A stretch of DNA of 33,573 bases from NCBI GenBank assembly GCA_031276355.1, contig JAISNC010000006.1:1-33573 (forward strand), given 5' to 3'. Made by a program: the position numbers and the translations under genes. Numbering within the stretch: position 1 is the stretch's first letter; every line of letters starts with the position of its first letter. The notes below the pieces were generated by a model, which was given only the letters and a program-made list of their open reading frames with translations, searched no databases and was not told the origin of the DNA. Shown piece by piece: positions 8,109-15,263 of the stretch. The DNA comes from Odoribacteraceae bacterium (GTDB lineage Bacteria > Bacteroidota > Bacteroidia > Bacteroidales > Marinifilaceae).

Positions 8109-9446
8109 ATGAGGCATCACATGGAACGAAAAATTATAAATGAATTAGTTGCCTGGAAAAACAGGGGAAACCGCAAGCCGCTGATCTTGAATGGAGCGAG
8201 GCAGGTAGGGAAAACCTACATCCTGAAAGAGTTCGGGGCGCGACATTACTCCCATTTCGTGCATTTCAACCTGGAAACAAACGCGAGCGTTCGTGCCTAT
8301 TTTGAAGACGATTTAATCCCTGAACGTCTTATCCGGATGTTGGAAATTTCGGCAAAAAGTAAAATCAAACCTGCCGAAACGCTGATTATCCTGGACGAAA
8401 TCCAGGCGAGCGAAAGGGCGCTGCTTTCCCTGAAAGTGTTTTGTGAAGAAGCACCTGGATACCACGTCGTGGCGGCAGGCAGTTTACTCGGCGTGGCGAT
8501 GAACCGCGAAAAATGCTCGTTCCCGGTTGGCAAAGTCGACGAACTTTCGCTTTTCCCGATGGATTTCGAGGAGTTCCTGTGGGCTTTGGACATGCAGTCG
8601 CTTGCCGAAGAGATCAAAGAATCATTCGCGACCGACACGAAAATGCCCGTTTCTTTGCATAAAACGGCTCTCGAGATTTTCCAGCATTACCTGATCGTCG
8701 GTGGTATGCCGGAAGTTGTCGGCAATTATGTTTCCACGAAGAGCGTGATGGAAGTTGCCGAGATCCAGCAAAAAATCATCAACGAATACGTTGCCGACAT
8801 GGCGAAATATGCCGACAAAACCACGAGCGTGAAAATACGCGCGTGTTACAATTCCGTGCCCAACCAGTTGGCGAAAGAAAACAAAAAATTTCAGTACAAA
8901 ATTGTTCAGAAAGGCGGCACGACAACCATTTTCGGCGAGGCAATCGAATGGCTGAATTTCGCGGGAATCGTGCTGAAATGTCAAAAAACGGAACAGGGAA
9001 ATGTCCCGATCGCGGTTTATAGCGACTTGTCTGATTTCAAACTGTACATGGGCGACGTCGGTATTTTGACCATGAAATCGAACACGCCGTATCAAATTAT
9101 TTTGAACGAAACGGAAGACAATACTTACCTCGGTTCGTTGACGGAAAACTATGTAGCCCAGTGTTTCGCGGCAAACAAGATCCCGCTTTTTTACTGGAAA
9201 AACGACAATTCCGCCGAAATTGATTTCGTGTTGCAAATCGGCGCGAGTTCCGTGCCGGTGGAGGTGAAAAAGGGCAGGAACACGAGGGGTAAAAGTTTGG
9301 GGATATTCGTGCAAAAATACAAGTGTCCTTACGCTATCCGCATCTCGCGAAAGAATTTCGGTTTTGAAAACGAGATAAAATCGGTTCCTCTTTACGCGGT
9401 TTTCTGTATCGAAATAAAAACAAATGGACTGTTATCCGTGGTTTAA
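8109..9446 (+). CDS. AAA family ATPase with DUF4143 (PD-(D/E)XK-like) C-terminal domain
   Basis: A 445-aa protein of the widespread AAA_14/DUF4143 family. The Walker A motif GARQVGKT is at residues 29-36 and the Walker B motif LIILDE at about 92-97. A C-terminal segment around EIDFVL and VPVEVKKG has the D...ExK layout of the restriction-endonuclease-like fold found in DUF4143 proteins. The cellular role of the family is not established. Starts at 8109 and 8121 are both possible; homologues I know usually begin close to the second Met (MERKIINEL). The gene uses many A/T-ending codons (ATT, AAA, GAA, TTT), unlike the GC-rich third positions of rplU, serS or tkt nearby. It is bounded by 49-bp direct repeats. 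Both traits suggest acquisition or past duplication. No partner gene or antitoxin is adjacent. Confidence 0.92.
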   Translation: MRHHMERKIINELVAWKNRGNRKPLILNGARQVGKTYILKEFGARHYSHFVHFNLETNASVRAYFEDDLIPERLIRMLEISAKSKIKPAETLIILDEIQASERALLSLKVFCEEAPGYHVVAAGSLLGVAMNREKCSFPVGKVDELSLFPMDFEEFLWALDMQSLAEEIKESFATDTKMPVSLHKTALEIFQHYLIVGGMPEVVGNYVSTKSVMEVAEIQQKIINEYVADMAKYADKTTSVKIRACYNSVPNQLAKENKKFQYKIVQKGGTTTIFGEAIEWLNFAGIVLKCQKTEQGNVPIAVYSDLSDFKLYMGDVGILTMKSNTPYQIILNETEDNTYLGSLTENYVAQCFAANKIPLFYWKNDNSAEIDFVLQIGASSVPVEVKKGRNTRGKSLGIFVQKYKCPYAIRISRKNFGFENEIKSVPLYAVFCIEIKTNGLLSVV

Positions 9447-9480
9447 TCGGATTATTTTGATTTTTTCATAGATAAATATC
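9432..9480 (+). repeat. Right copy of 49-bp direct repeat, overlapping the ATPase stop codon
   Basis: Matches 8057-8105 with one mismatch. It covers the last codons and TAA of the ATPase gene and ends exactly where a coding-like remnant (9481-9542) begins. Copy-to-copy spacing is 1375 bp. No transposase or target-site signature was seen. Confidence 0.85.
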
Positions 9481-9542
9481 CTTCTCGTAACGGCAAGTTC
9501 CATCACGTCACCATCTCCCCGCGGCTTGACGCGGCGCTGTAA
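9481..9542 (+). pseudogene. Possible 3' remnant of a disrupted gene
   Basis: Directly after the repeat, the frame that ends at TAA 9540-9542 reads SRNGKFHHVTISPRLDAAL and then stops. Its codons are strongly G/C-ending (AAC GGC AAG TTC CAC GTC ACC ATC), like genuine genes of this genome and unlike the ATPase gene. Upstream the frame runs only through the repeat before a stop at 9444. The simplest reading is the tail of a gene whose 5' part was lost when the ATPase unit or repeat arrived. I do not recognise the family; the stretch is short enough that chance cannot be excluded. Confidence 0.35.
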
Positions 9543-9556
9543 ATTCAATAGCAATA

Positions 9557-9588
9557 TTTGCGCATTAAAAAAACTATGGCTACCTTTG
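9557..9588 (+). promoter_or_regulatory. Promoter of rplU-rpmA
   Basis: TTTG (9557-9560), a 20-nt spacer and TACCTTTG (9581-9588): an exact match to the Bacteroidota consensus. The transcript would start near 9595, leaving a leader of about 80 nt before rplU. Confidence 0.8.
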
Positions 9589-9616
9589 CCGGGCAAAAAA
9601 AAATGATAATCCTCAC

Positions 9617-9648
9617 GGGGCACGCCAAGAGGAGGCAACTCCCGCCCC
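9617..9648 (+). promoter_or_regulatory. Structured leader upstream of rplU, candidate r-protein autoregulatory element
   Basis: The leader contains an outer pairing GGGGC (9617-9621) with GCCCC (9644-9648). It encloses a hairpin GGAG (9631-9634), GCAA loop (9635-9638), CTCC (9639-9642). GCAA is a GNRA tetraloop. Ribosomal protein operons often carry such leaders for autogenous control; that role here is inference. Confidence 0.35.
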
Positions 9649-9676
9649 ACGGTTTTAACTTAAAAGTGACATTAAA

Positions 9677-9988
9677 ATGTATGCTATTGTAGAGATTGCG
9701 GGACAGCAATTCAAGGTGGAAAAAGATCGGAAGGTCTACGTTCACAGGCTTGACGCGGAAGAAGGCGCTCAAGTAGAGTTTGACAAGGTATACCTGCTCG
9801 ACAACGAGGGACAGGTAAAGGTAGGCACCCCGCTGGTAGAGGGCGCGTCGGTATCGGCGAAGGTGTTGTCGCATCTAAAAGGCGACAAGGTGATCGTCTT
9901 CAAGAAAAAAAGAAGAAAAGGGTATACCAAGAAAAGAGGTCATCGCCAATACCTGACACAGATCCTGGTCGAGGCCATAAACGGGTAA
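9677..9988 (+). CDS. rplU: 50S ribosomal protein L21
   Basis: A 103-aa protein with full-length L21 sequence: it starts [17 protein letters not shown] and ends in the basic [19 protein letters not shown] segment that binds 23S rRNA. L21 is a component of the large ribosomal subunit. The gene has its own consensus promoter and a structured leader. It is followed after 32 nt by rpmA, the usual bacterial gene order. Confidence 0.98.
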   Translation: MYAIVEIAGQQFKVEKDRKVYVHRLDAEEGAQVEFDKVYLLDNEGQVKVGTPLVEGASVSAKVLSHLKGDKVIVFKKKRRKGYTKKRGHRQYLTQILVEAING

Positions 9989-10020
9989 CTTCATTCTGTA
10001 ACTTCTAAAATTTATACGAT

Positions 10021-10290
10021 ATGGCACACAAGAAAGGAGTCGGTAGTTCGAAAAACGGCCGCGAATCGGAAAGCAAACGGTTAGGAGTAAAACTCTTCGG
10101 GGGACAATTCGCGAAAGCCGGGAACATCATCGTTCGCCAGCGGGGCACCAAGCACAATCCCGGCGCGAACGTGGGCATCGGCAGGGATCACACCCTGTTC
10201 GCGTTAGTCGACGGGAACGTGCTCTTCACCCGGAAACGGGGCGACAAATCATACGTCTCGATCGTACAGCCCACCACCACGGGGGAATAA
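10021..10290 (+). CDS. rpmA: 50S ribosomal protein L27
   Basis: An 89-aa protein starting [16 protein letters not shown], with the conserved LGVKLFGGQ and [15 protein letters not shown] segments of L27. The N-terminus of L27 reaches the peptidyl-transferase centre. There is no Firmicutes-type cleavable N-terminal extension. The gene is second in the rplU operon and ends before a clear rho-independent terminator. Confidence 0.98.
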   Translation: MAHKKGVGSSKNGRESESKRLGVKLFGGQFAKAGNIIVRQRGTKHNPGANVGIGRDHTLFALVDGNVLFTRKRGDKSYVSIVQPTTTGE

Positions 10291-10312
10291 GCGTGAAGAG
10301 AAAATTAAAAGG

Positions 10313-10343
10313 CTCTCGGTTCCGGCAATCGAGAGTTTTTTTT
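10313..10343 (+). terminator. Rho-independent terminator of rplU-rpmA
   Basis: Stem CTCTCG (10313-10318) / CGAGAG (10330-10335), 11-nt loop, then eight T (10336-10343). Confidence 0.85.
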
Positions 10344-10366
10344 ATTTTTACGCCCGCGAAAACGAA

Positions 10367-10374
10367 TACTTTTA
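10367..10374 (+). promoter_or_regulatory. -7 element candidate for serS-DUF4286-ruvC
   Basis: TACTTTTA, one mismatch to TAnnTTTG, 24 nt before the serS ATG. The -33 region is only T-rich. It sits just after the rpmA terminator, where a new promoter is expected. Confidence 0.4.
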
Positions 10375-10397
10375 GACACATTTAATCCACACGGCGT

Positions 10398-11672
10398 ATG
10401 CTAAGCCTTAAATTCATTCAAGAGAACAGGGAAACGGTCATCCGGAAGCTGGCCATCAAGAACTTTGACGCTACCGGGTTAGTAGAACAGATCGGCCTGC
10501 TGGACGACCAACGAAAAAACCTCCAGAAAGAGGCCGATGACAAATCGGCAGAGATGAACGCCCTCTCGAAACAGGTCGGGATCTTGATGCAAGCGGGAAA
10601 AAAGGAAGAGGCAGAAGAGGTGAAATCCCGCGCGGCCCGCCTGAAAGAGACCATTGCCACGCTGAATGGCCAACACGCCGGCACGCTGGCGGCGTTAAAC
10701 GACCTGATCGTCCGCCTCCCGAACTTACCCCATGACAGCGTCCCCCCCGGGAAGGGCGCCCAAGACAACGAGATCGTGAAGGTAAGCGACGCGATCCCCT
10801 TGCACGAAGAGGGGCAACTCCCGCACTGGGAGCTGGCCCGGAAATACAACTTGATCGATTTCGAGCTGGGGGTCAAGATCACGGGGGCGGGATTTCCCGT
10901 TTACAAAGGAGCCGGGGCCAAATTACAGCGAGCCTTGATCGCGTTCTTCCTCGAGGAGAACATCCGGGCCGGTTACGAAGAGATCATGCCGCCGCTCGTG
11001 GTCAACGAGGAGTCCGGTTTCGGTACCGGGCAGCTGCCTGACAAAGAGGGACAGATGTACTACGTGCCCGAGGATAAGCTCTACCTGATCCCGACCGCCG
11101 AGGTGCCCGTCACCAACCTCTACCGGGACGTGATCCTGGACGCGGAGGAGCTACCGGTGAAAAATACCGCCTACACCGCCTGCTTCCGTCGCGAGGCCGG
11201 GTCGTACGGGAAAGAGGTGCGCGGGTTAAATCGCCTGCATCAATTTGACAAGGTCGAGATCGTGCACGTCGCCCACCCGGGGGCCTCCTATCAGGCCCTG
11301 GAAAGCATGGTGCGACACGTGGAGAGCCTGCTGGTCAAGCTGGAACTCCCCTACCGCGTTGTCAAACTCTGCGGTGGAGACATGAGTTTCACCTCCGCCC
11401 TCACCTACGATTTCGAGGTATATTCCAAGGCACAAGACCGCTGGTTAGAGGTCAGCTCGGTATCCAACTTCGAAGAATTTCAGGCCAACCGGCTGAAATT
11501 GCGTTTCAAGAGCAAGAGCGATAAAAAACCTACTACCGCCCACACCCTGAACGGCAGCGCCCTCGCGCTCCCCCGCGTCGTGGCGGCGTTGCTCGAGAAC
11601 AACCAAACGCCGGAAGGCATCCGGCTTCCCGGCGTGTTACGCCCCTTCATGGGCACGGATATCATCCAGTAG
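10398..11672 (+). CDS. serS: Serine--tRNA ligase
   Basis: A 424-aa class II aminoacyl-tRNA synthetase that charges tRNA-Ser, and also tRNA-Sec where present. Residues of about 30-110 form the charged, heptad-like coiled-coil arm that grips the tRNA long variable arm. The catalytic domain shows motif 2 (FRREAGSYGKEVRGLNRLHQF) and the motif 3 region (NGSALALPRVVAALLENNQ), with the family-typical PTAEVP segment between. Length matches bacterial SerRS. The stop codon at 11670-11672 directly abuts the ATG of the DUF4286 gene, so the two are translationally close and probably co-transcribed with ruvC. Confidence 0.98.
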   Translation: MLSLKFIQENRETVIRKLAIKNFDATGLVEQIGLLDDQRKNLQKEADDKSAEMNALSKQVGILMQAGKKEEAEEVKSRAARLKETIATLNGQHAGTLAALNDLIVRLPNLPHDSVPPGKGAQDNEIVKVSDAIPLHEEGQLPHWELARKYNLIDFELGVKITGAGFPVYKGAGAKLQRALIAFFLEENIRAGYEEIMPPLVVNEESGFGTGQLPDKEGQMYYVPEDKLYLIPTAEVPVTNLYRDVILDAEELPVKNTAYTACFRREAGSYGKEVRGLNRLHQFDKVEIVHVAHPGASYQALESMVRHVESLLVKLELPYRVVKLCGGDMSFTSALTYDFEVYSKAQDRWLEVSSVSNFEEFQANRLKLRFKSKSDKKPTTAHTLNGSALALPRVVAALLENNQTPEGIRLPGVLRPFMGTDIIQ

Positions 11673-11984
11673 ATGCGTATCGTGTACAACATCACGTTCC
11701 ACGTGAACAAAGGGATCGAGAAGGAGTGGGTAGCGACAATCTGGCGCACGTATATCCCCTTCGCGAGAAGCGTCACCTCTTCTCCCCCGCTTTTCACCCG
11801 GATCAAGAGCGCGGAAGAGCCTGACCCCTCTTTCTCCCTTCAACTTTTTTTCGATAGAGAAGAGGCATACCGGTATTTTGTCGAGAAGAAACTCGAGGCG
11901 AGTTTATCTCTCCTGTCACGACGTTTCCCCGGCGATTTTCTCTATTTCTGCACCACGCTGGAGGAAGTGAGCCATGAAGATTGA
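11673..11984 (+). CDS. DUF4286 family protein
   Basis: A 103-aa protein beginning MRIVYNITFHVNKGIEKEW, resembling the small DUF4286 family common in Bacteroidota; no biochemical role is known. It resembles a small alpha/beta dimeric (ferredoxin-like) protein, with conserved aromatic and charged residues around FFDREEAYRYF. There is no signal peptide. It begins immediately after the serS stop and overlaps the start of ruvC by 11 nt, which points to translational coupling. The context gives no mechanism beyond co-expression with DNA repair and tRNA charging. Confidence 0.85.
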   Translation: MRIVYNITFHVNKGIEKEWVATIWRTYIPFARSVTSSPPLFTRIKSAEEPDPSFSLQLFFDREEAYRYFVEKKLEASLSLLSRRFPGDFLYFCTTLEEVSHED

Positions 11985-12549
11985 GCAAACGCCACCGGAA
12001 AAACGGATCATGGGCATTGATCCGGGAAGTAACTGCATGGGATACGCGATTATCCGCACGACAGGAAAAAGTAATAAACCGGAACTGATCGTGTCGGGAG
12101 TCGTGGTGATGAAGAAATTAGAAGATCCTTACCTCAAATTAAAACGGGTGTTCCAGCGCACGCTGCAAGTCATCGACACGTACCACCCGGACGAGTTGGC
12201 CATCGAATCCCAGTTTTACGGCAAAAACATACAGTCCATGCTCAAGCTGGGACGCGCCCAGGGAGTGGCCATCGCCGCCGCCCTGCAACGTGACCTTGCC
12301 ATCTTCGAGTACGCCCCCCGGAAGGTGAAAATGAGCATTACCGGCACGGGTAGTGCCTCCAAAGAGCAAATCGCCGTGCTACTGGGCAAATTCATGACCC
12401 TACCCGCTACCCTCTCCACGCTGGACGAGACGGATGCCATCGCCATCGCTTTTTGTCACCACCTGCAAGGAGAAATAGTCCCCACGGGGGATGCCAAATG
12501 TAAAAACTGGGCGGATTTCGTCAGGCATCATCCCGATAAACTGGTATAA
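11974..12549 (+). CDS. ruvC: Crossover junction endodeoxyribonuclease RuvC
   Basis: A 191-aa RuvC-type Holliday-junction resolvase, which makes symmetric cuts in four-way junctions moved by RuvAB. The RNase-H-like catalytic acidic residues are visible: Asp16 in GIDPGSN, Glu78 in LAIESQF, and Asp151 and Asp154 in LDETDAIAIAFCHH. The DNA-binding segment around GRAQGVAIAAAL is typical. The N-terminus carries an extra stretch of about ten residues before the first strand. The ATG overlaps the preceding DUF4286 gene by 11 nt. ruvA and ruvB are not in this window. Confidence 0.96.
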   Translation: MKIEQTPPEKRIMGIDPGSNCMGYAIIRTTGKSNKPELIVSGVVVMKKLEDPYLKLKRVFQRTLQVIDTYHPDELAIESQFYGKNIQSMLKLGRAQGVAIAAALQRDLAIFEYAPRKVKMSITGTGSASKEQIAVLLGKFMTLPATLSTLDETDAIAIAFCHHLQGEIVPTGDAKCKNWADFVRHHPDKLV

Positions 12550-12592
12550 ATAAGTATATATACCTAAAATCGCGCCCGGATCTCATTTACGC

Positions 12593-12606
12593 TTAAGACG
12601 TCTTAA
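12593..12606. promoter_or_regulatory. Perfect 14-bp palindrome at the -33 region of the glsA promoter, operator candidate
   Basis: TTAAGACGTCTTAA is its own reverse complement. It ends about 20 nt before the TACCTTTG -7 element (12627-12634), so it covers the -33 position, where TTTG is absent. A bound regulator there could repress or replace the -33 contact. This role is inference. Confidence 0.4.
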
Positions 12607-12626
12607 ACTTGTTAAGATTTTATTTA

Positions 12627-12634
12627 TACCTTTG
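12627..12634 (+). promoter_or_regulatory. Promoter (-7 element) of the acyltransferase pair
   Basis: TACCTTTG, exact TAnnTTTG, 26 nt before the ATG at 12661. No good TTTG at -33; the palindrome TTAAGACGTCTTAA overlaps that position. Confidence 0.6.
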
Positions 12635-12660
12635 CCCTGTATTACCATTACATTGATACC

Positions 12661-13476
12661 ATGGAAGATAAAATAAAACCGATATACATCAAGCCGCTGT
12701 TTAAAAGCAAAAACCCGGGATTAGCCCGCTGGATACCCTCGTTCGTGTTCGCTTGGCTGGAGAAGGTAATACACCAAAACGAGATTAACCAATTTATTTC
12801 GATGTATGGCGAGAGGAAAGGGCTTGACTTCGCTCGCGGGATTCTCGAGTACCTGCACGTCGATTTTCACGTCGAGGGCGAGGAGAACCTTCCTGATCCC
12901 GGGGGGAGATACATTTTTGCCTCCAACCACCCGCTTGGAGGGCCTGACGGGATCATCCTGATTGCGTTCCTGGGAGAACGATTCCCGGATTTGAAATTTC
13001 CCGTGAACGACTTATTAATGAATCTCAAGAATTTAAATAATATATTTCTGCCCATTAATAAACACGGTGGACAAGCGAAAGAGGCCGTCTCCGATATAGA
13101 AAAGGCGTTTGCCTCGGACACGCAAATCATCACCTTCCCGGCAGGAATGGTGAGCCGCAAGTACCACGGGAGGATCAAAGACCCGGAGTGGCAGAAAAAT
13201 TTTATCGCCAAAGCCATTAAGCACCACCGGGATATCGTTCCCGTGCACGTGTCGGGCAACAACTCGCCCCTCTTTTACCGGGTATTCCGCTTCAGGCAAC
13301 TTTTCGGGATCAAGTTGAACCTCGAGATGATGCTGCTTCCACACGAGACGTTCAAGAAAAAAGGCTCCACGTTTACCATCAAAATAGGCAAACCGGTTCC
13401 CTGGCAGTCGTTAGATAAAAGCAAAACGCCTAAAGAGTGGGCAAGGGAAATTCAAGAGCAGGTGTACCAAATGTAA
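12661..13476 (+). CDS. glsA: Lysophospholipid acyltransferase family protein, probable glycine-lipid O-acyltransferase
   Basis: A 271-aa PlsC-like acyltransferase. The catalytic motif is SNHPLGGPDG at about residues 88-97. It has His and Asp separated by five residues, as in OlsA/GlsA-type enzymes, where most PlsC proteins have four. A later FPAGMVSRK segment fits the acyl-acceptor motif. It probably transfers an acyl group from acyl-ACP to an N-acylated amino acid in the inner membrane. The next gene (30 nt away) encodes an N-acyltransferase; in Bacteroides thetaiotaomicron the adjacent GlsB/GlsA pair makes glycine lipids. The gene name rests on this pairing and the motif; an ornithine-lipid or other substrate is possible. 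Confidence 0.75.
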   Translation: MEDKIKPIYIKPLFKSKNPGLARWIPSFVFAWLEKVIHQNEINQFISMYGERKGLDFARGILEYLHVDFHVEGEENLPDPGGRYIFASNHPLGGPDGIILIAFLGERFPDLKFPVNDLLMNLKNLNNIFLPINKHGGQAKEAVSDIEKAFASDTQIITFPAGMVSRKYHGRIKDPEWQKNFIAKAIKHHRDIVPVHVSGNNSPLFYRVFRFRQLFGIKLNLEMMLLPHETFKKKGSTFTIKIGKPVPWQSLDKSKTPKEWAREIQEQVYQM

Positions 13477-13506
13477 CAAAGATCCAGATACTTCAACTCA
13501 TTCCGT

Positions 13507-14457
13507 ATGAAACCAGTAATATATCCCGTCGAGAAAGAGAAGCTCGTGGCCGAGTTAACCGAGGATAAATTCCTCCGCAGGACGAACAAGGGAGCGAACG
13601 AGATATACTCGTTTGACGCGTTCGAGGCTCCTCACTTGATGCGAGAGGTGGGACGTTTGCGTGAACTGACTTTCCGTTCGGCAGGAGGTGGCACAGGCAA
13701 AGAGGTGGACATTGACGAATTTGATGTCGACGAACAACTGCCTTACCAGCAACTGATCGTGTGGGATCCCAAAGAGAAAGAGATTTTGGGAGGATACCGC
13801 TACATTCTTTGCGATAACCTCCCGCTGAACCAAGAGGGAGAACCTAACTTGGCCACGACGGAACTGTTCAGGATGTCGGAAAAGTTCAAACAGGAGTACT
13901 TGCCGAAAATGATTGAACTGGGCCGATCGTTCGTGCAACCCCTTTATCAATCTACCCGGATGGGGCGAAAGTCCCTTTTCGCGCTGGATAACCTGTGGGA
14001 CGGGCTGGGAGCGCTGACCGTCGAGAACCCGCGCATGGAGTACTTTTTCGGGAAAGCCACCATGTACACGAGTTTCAACATTGAAGCGCGTAACGTGTTG
14101 CTCTACTTCCTGACAAAATACTTCCGGGATACCGAGGAGCTGGTGCAACCGATCCACCCGCTGGAGATCTACCTCGACGAGGCGAAGTTTAACCGCGTAT
14201 TCCACGGGACAACTTACGAGGAGAATTATAAGATTTTATCCCGCATAGTACGCGATCACGGGGAGAATATCCCCCCGCTGGTGAACGCTTACATGAGCCT
14301 CTCCCCTTCGATGAAGACGTTCGGAACGGCTCTCAATCCAACGTTCGGCGGGGTCGAAGAGACCGCCTTGCTGATCACCATCGCGGATGTCTACGACACT
14401 AAAAAAGCGCGACATGTCTCCACGTACATTCCCCGCATCCTCCGCCGCAGGCGGTGA
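13507..14457 (+). CDS. glsB: GNAT-like N-acyltransferase, probable glycine-lipid synthase
   Basis: A 316-aa protein of the OlsB/GlsB (hemolysin-related, Acetyltransf_5) type. It would join a 3-hydroxy fatty acid from acyl-ACP to the amino group of an amino acid, the first step of glycine- or ornithine-lipid synthesis. Recognisable segments are MREVGRLRELTFR near residue 44, LIVWDPKEKEILGGYRY for the GNAT core, and ELGRSFVQPLYQ. The C-terminus ends in a basic IPRILRRRR tail. It follows the O-acyltransferase in the same operon. Glycine as substrate is inferred from Bacteroides homologues. Confidence 0.75.
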   Translation: MKPVIYPVEKEKLVAELTEDKFLRRTNKGANEIYSFDAFEAPHLMREVGRLRELTFRSAGGGTGKEVDIDEFDVDEQLPYQQLIVWDPKEKEILGGYRYILCDNLPLNQEGEPNLATTELFRMSEKFKQEYLPKMIELGRSFVQPLYQSTRMGRKSLFALDNLWDGLGALTVENPRMEYFFGKATMYTSFNIEARNVLLYFLTKYFRDTEELVQPIHPLEIYLDEAKFNRVFHGTTYEENYKILSRIVRDHGENIPPLVNAYMSLSPSMKTFGTALNPTFGGVEETALLITIADVYDTKKARHVSTYIPRILRRRR

Positions 14458-14500
14458 CGCGATCGCGCCGTTTTCGAAAAAAAGATTACCTGTAAAGTGA

Positions 14501-14535
14501 AAATATCCCTCTCCAGATGCCGGAGAGGGATATTT
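14501..14535. terminator. Hairpin between convergent glsB and SPOR genes, bidirectional terminator candidate
   Basis: Perfect 14-bp stem AAATATCCCTCTCC (14501-14514) / GGAGAGGGATATTT (14522-14535) with a 7-nt loop. It stands between two converging genes and the stem ends in A/T on both sides. Confidence 0.7.
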
Positions 14536-14584
14536 CATGCCCTACGGAATTGCGAGAAAGTACCTCTCTTTACCGTTAATAAGG

Positions 14585-15037
14585 TTAACGCACCATCAGC
14601 AACCACGCGTCGTGATATTCCGGGAAAATATGACGAATGCGCCTTAGCTCCTCGCGGGCAGAAAACTCATCATCAAATCCGGAGATACTCACGCGGTTCA
14701 TGTTAGACTCGTTCAACATGATAATGCTGACATACCCGGCACTATTCAACTTATCACGTAACTTGATAGCGTTAGTCTCGTTGGAAAAACTGCCCACGAT
14801 CACGTGATAACGCTTCGTCGAGGTGCCATATCTCATGGTAACCCTCTCTTGCTGCACGCGAATGGGCGCTTCTTGAGACTGGGTTGCCGTTTGAACCGGC
14901 CCCTCTTGAGCGCGATCTTCCACGACCACGACCACCTCGTCCTCTTCGTTTTCGAACGGGGCTGCATACATTTTTCTTTTCGAGTTACAACTCGTGGCAA
15001 TCACTGTGACTAAAATGGCCAATGCAATAATCTTCAT
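14585..15037 (-). CDS. SPOR domain-containing lipoprotein
   Basis: A 150-aa protein. The N-terminus MKIIALAILVTVIATSC ends in a lipobox with the acylated Cys at residue 17. A variable acidic linker follows (residues 25-65, with EDEVVVVVED and a Gln/Glu-rich stretch). From about residue 75 a SPOR domain runs YHVIVGSFSNETNAIKLRDKLNSAGY and continues to the end. SPOR domains bind glycan strands of peptidoglycan lacking stem peptides, typically at division septa. The protein is probably lipid-anchored with its domain facing the cell wall. It is monocistronic, converging on glsB across a hairpin. Confidence 0.9.
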   Translation of the reverse strand: MKIIALAILVTVIATSCNSKRKMYAAPFENEEDEVVVVVEDRAQEGPVQTATQSQEAPIRVQQERVTMRYGTSTKRYHVIVGSFSNETNAIKLRDKLNSAGYVSIIMLNESNMNRVSISGFDDEFSAREELRRIRHIFPEYHDAWLLMVR

Positions 15038-15075
15038 ATTCTCTGTTTTAATAGTATACTTGGTTTATTCCCGGA

Positions 15076-15083
15076 CAAAATTA
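15076..15083 (-). promoter_or_regulatory. -7 element for the SPOR lipoprotein gene
   Basis: Minus-strand TAATTTTG, exact TAnnTTTG, 39 nt before the ATG. No clear TTTG at -33. Confidence 0.45.
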
Positions 15084-15147
15084 GGCATTTTATCGTACAC
15101 GAGGCTATTTTTTTCCTGATATTTTCTAACGATCCCGGATTTCGAAT

Positions 15148-15155
15148 TAACTTTG
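15148..15155 (+). promoter_or_regulatory. -7 element for the S9 peptidase-transketolase unit
   Basis: TAACTTTG, exact TAnnTTTG, about 110 nt before the peptidase ATG. The -33 region has only TTTT about 22 nt upstream. Confidence 0.4.
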
Positions 15156-15263
15156 TTGACGCTATCGCGTGTCGAACAGTGAACGCGTGACCGCCTCTCC
15201 CGGGTGTACAAGTGAACAAGCAACCAGCACACCGGGAGATATAATTAACTAAACGATAATGTT

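Noticed and set aside
8109-9446. ATPase as the toxin or effector of a defence or toxin-antitoxin pair
   Set aside because: No small partner gene is adjacent and DUF4143 ATPases commonly occur alone; there is no positive evidence for defence.
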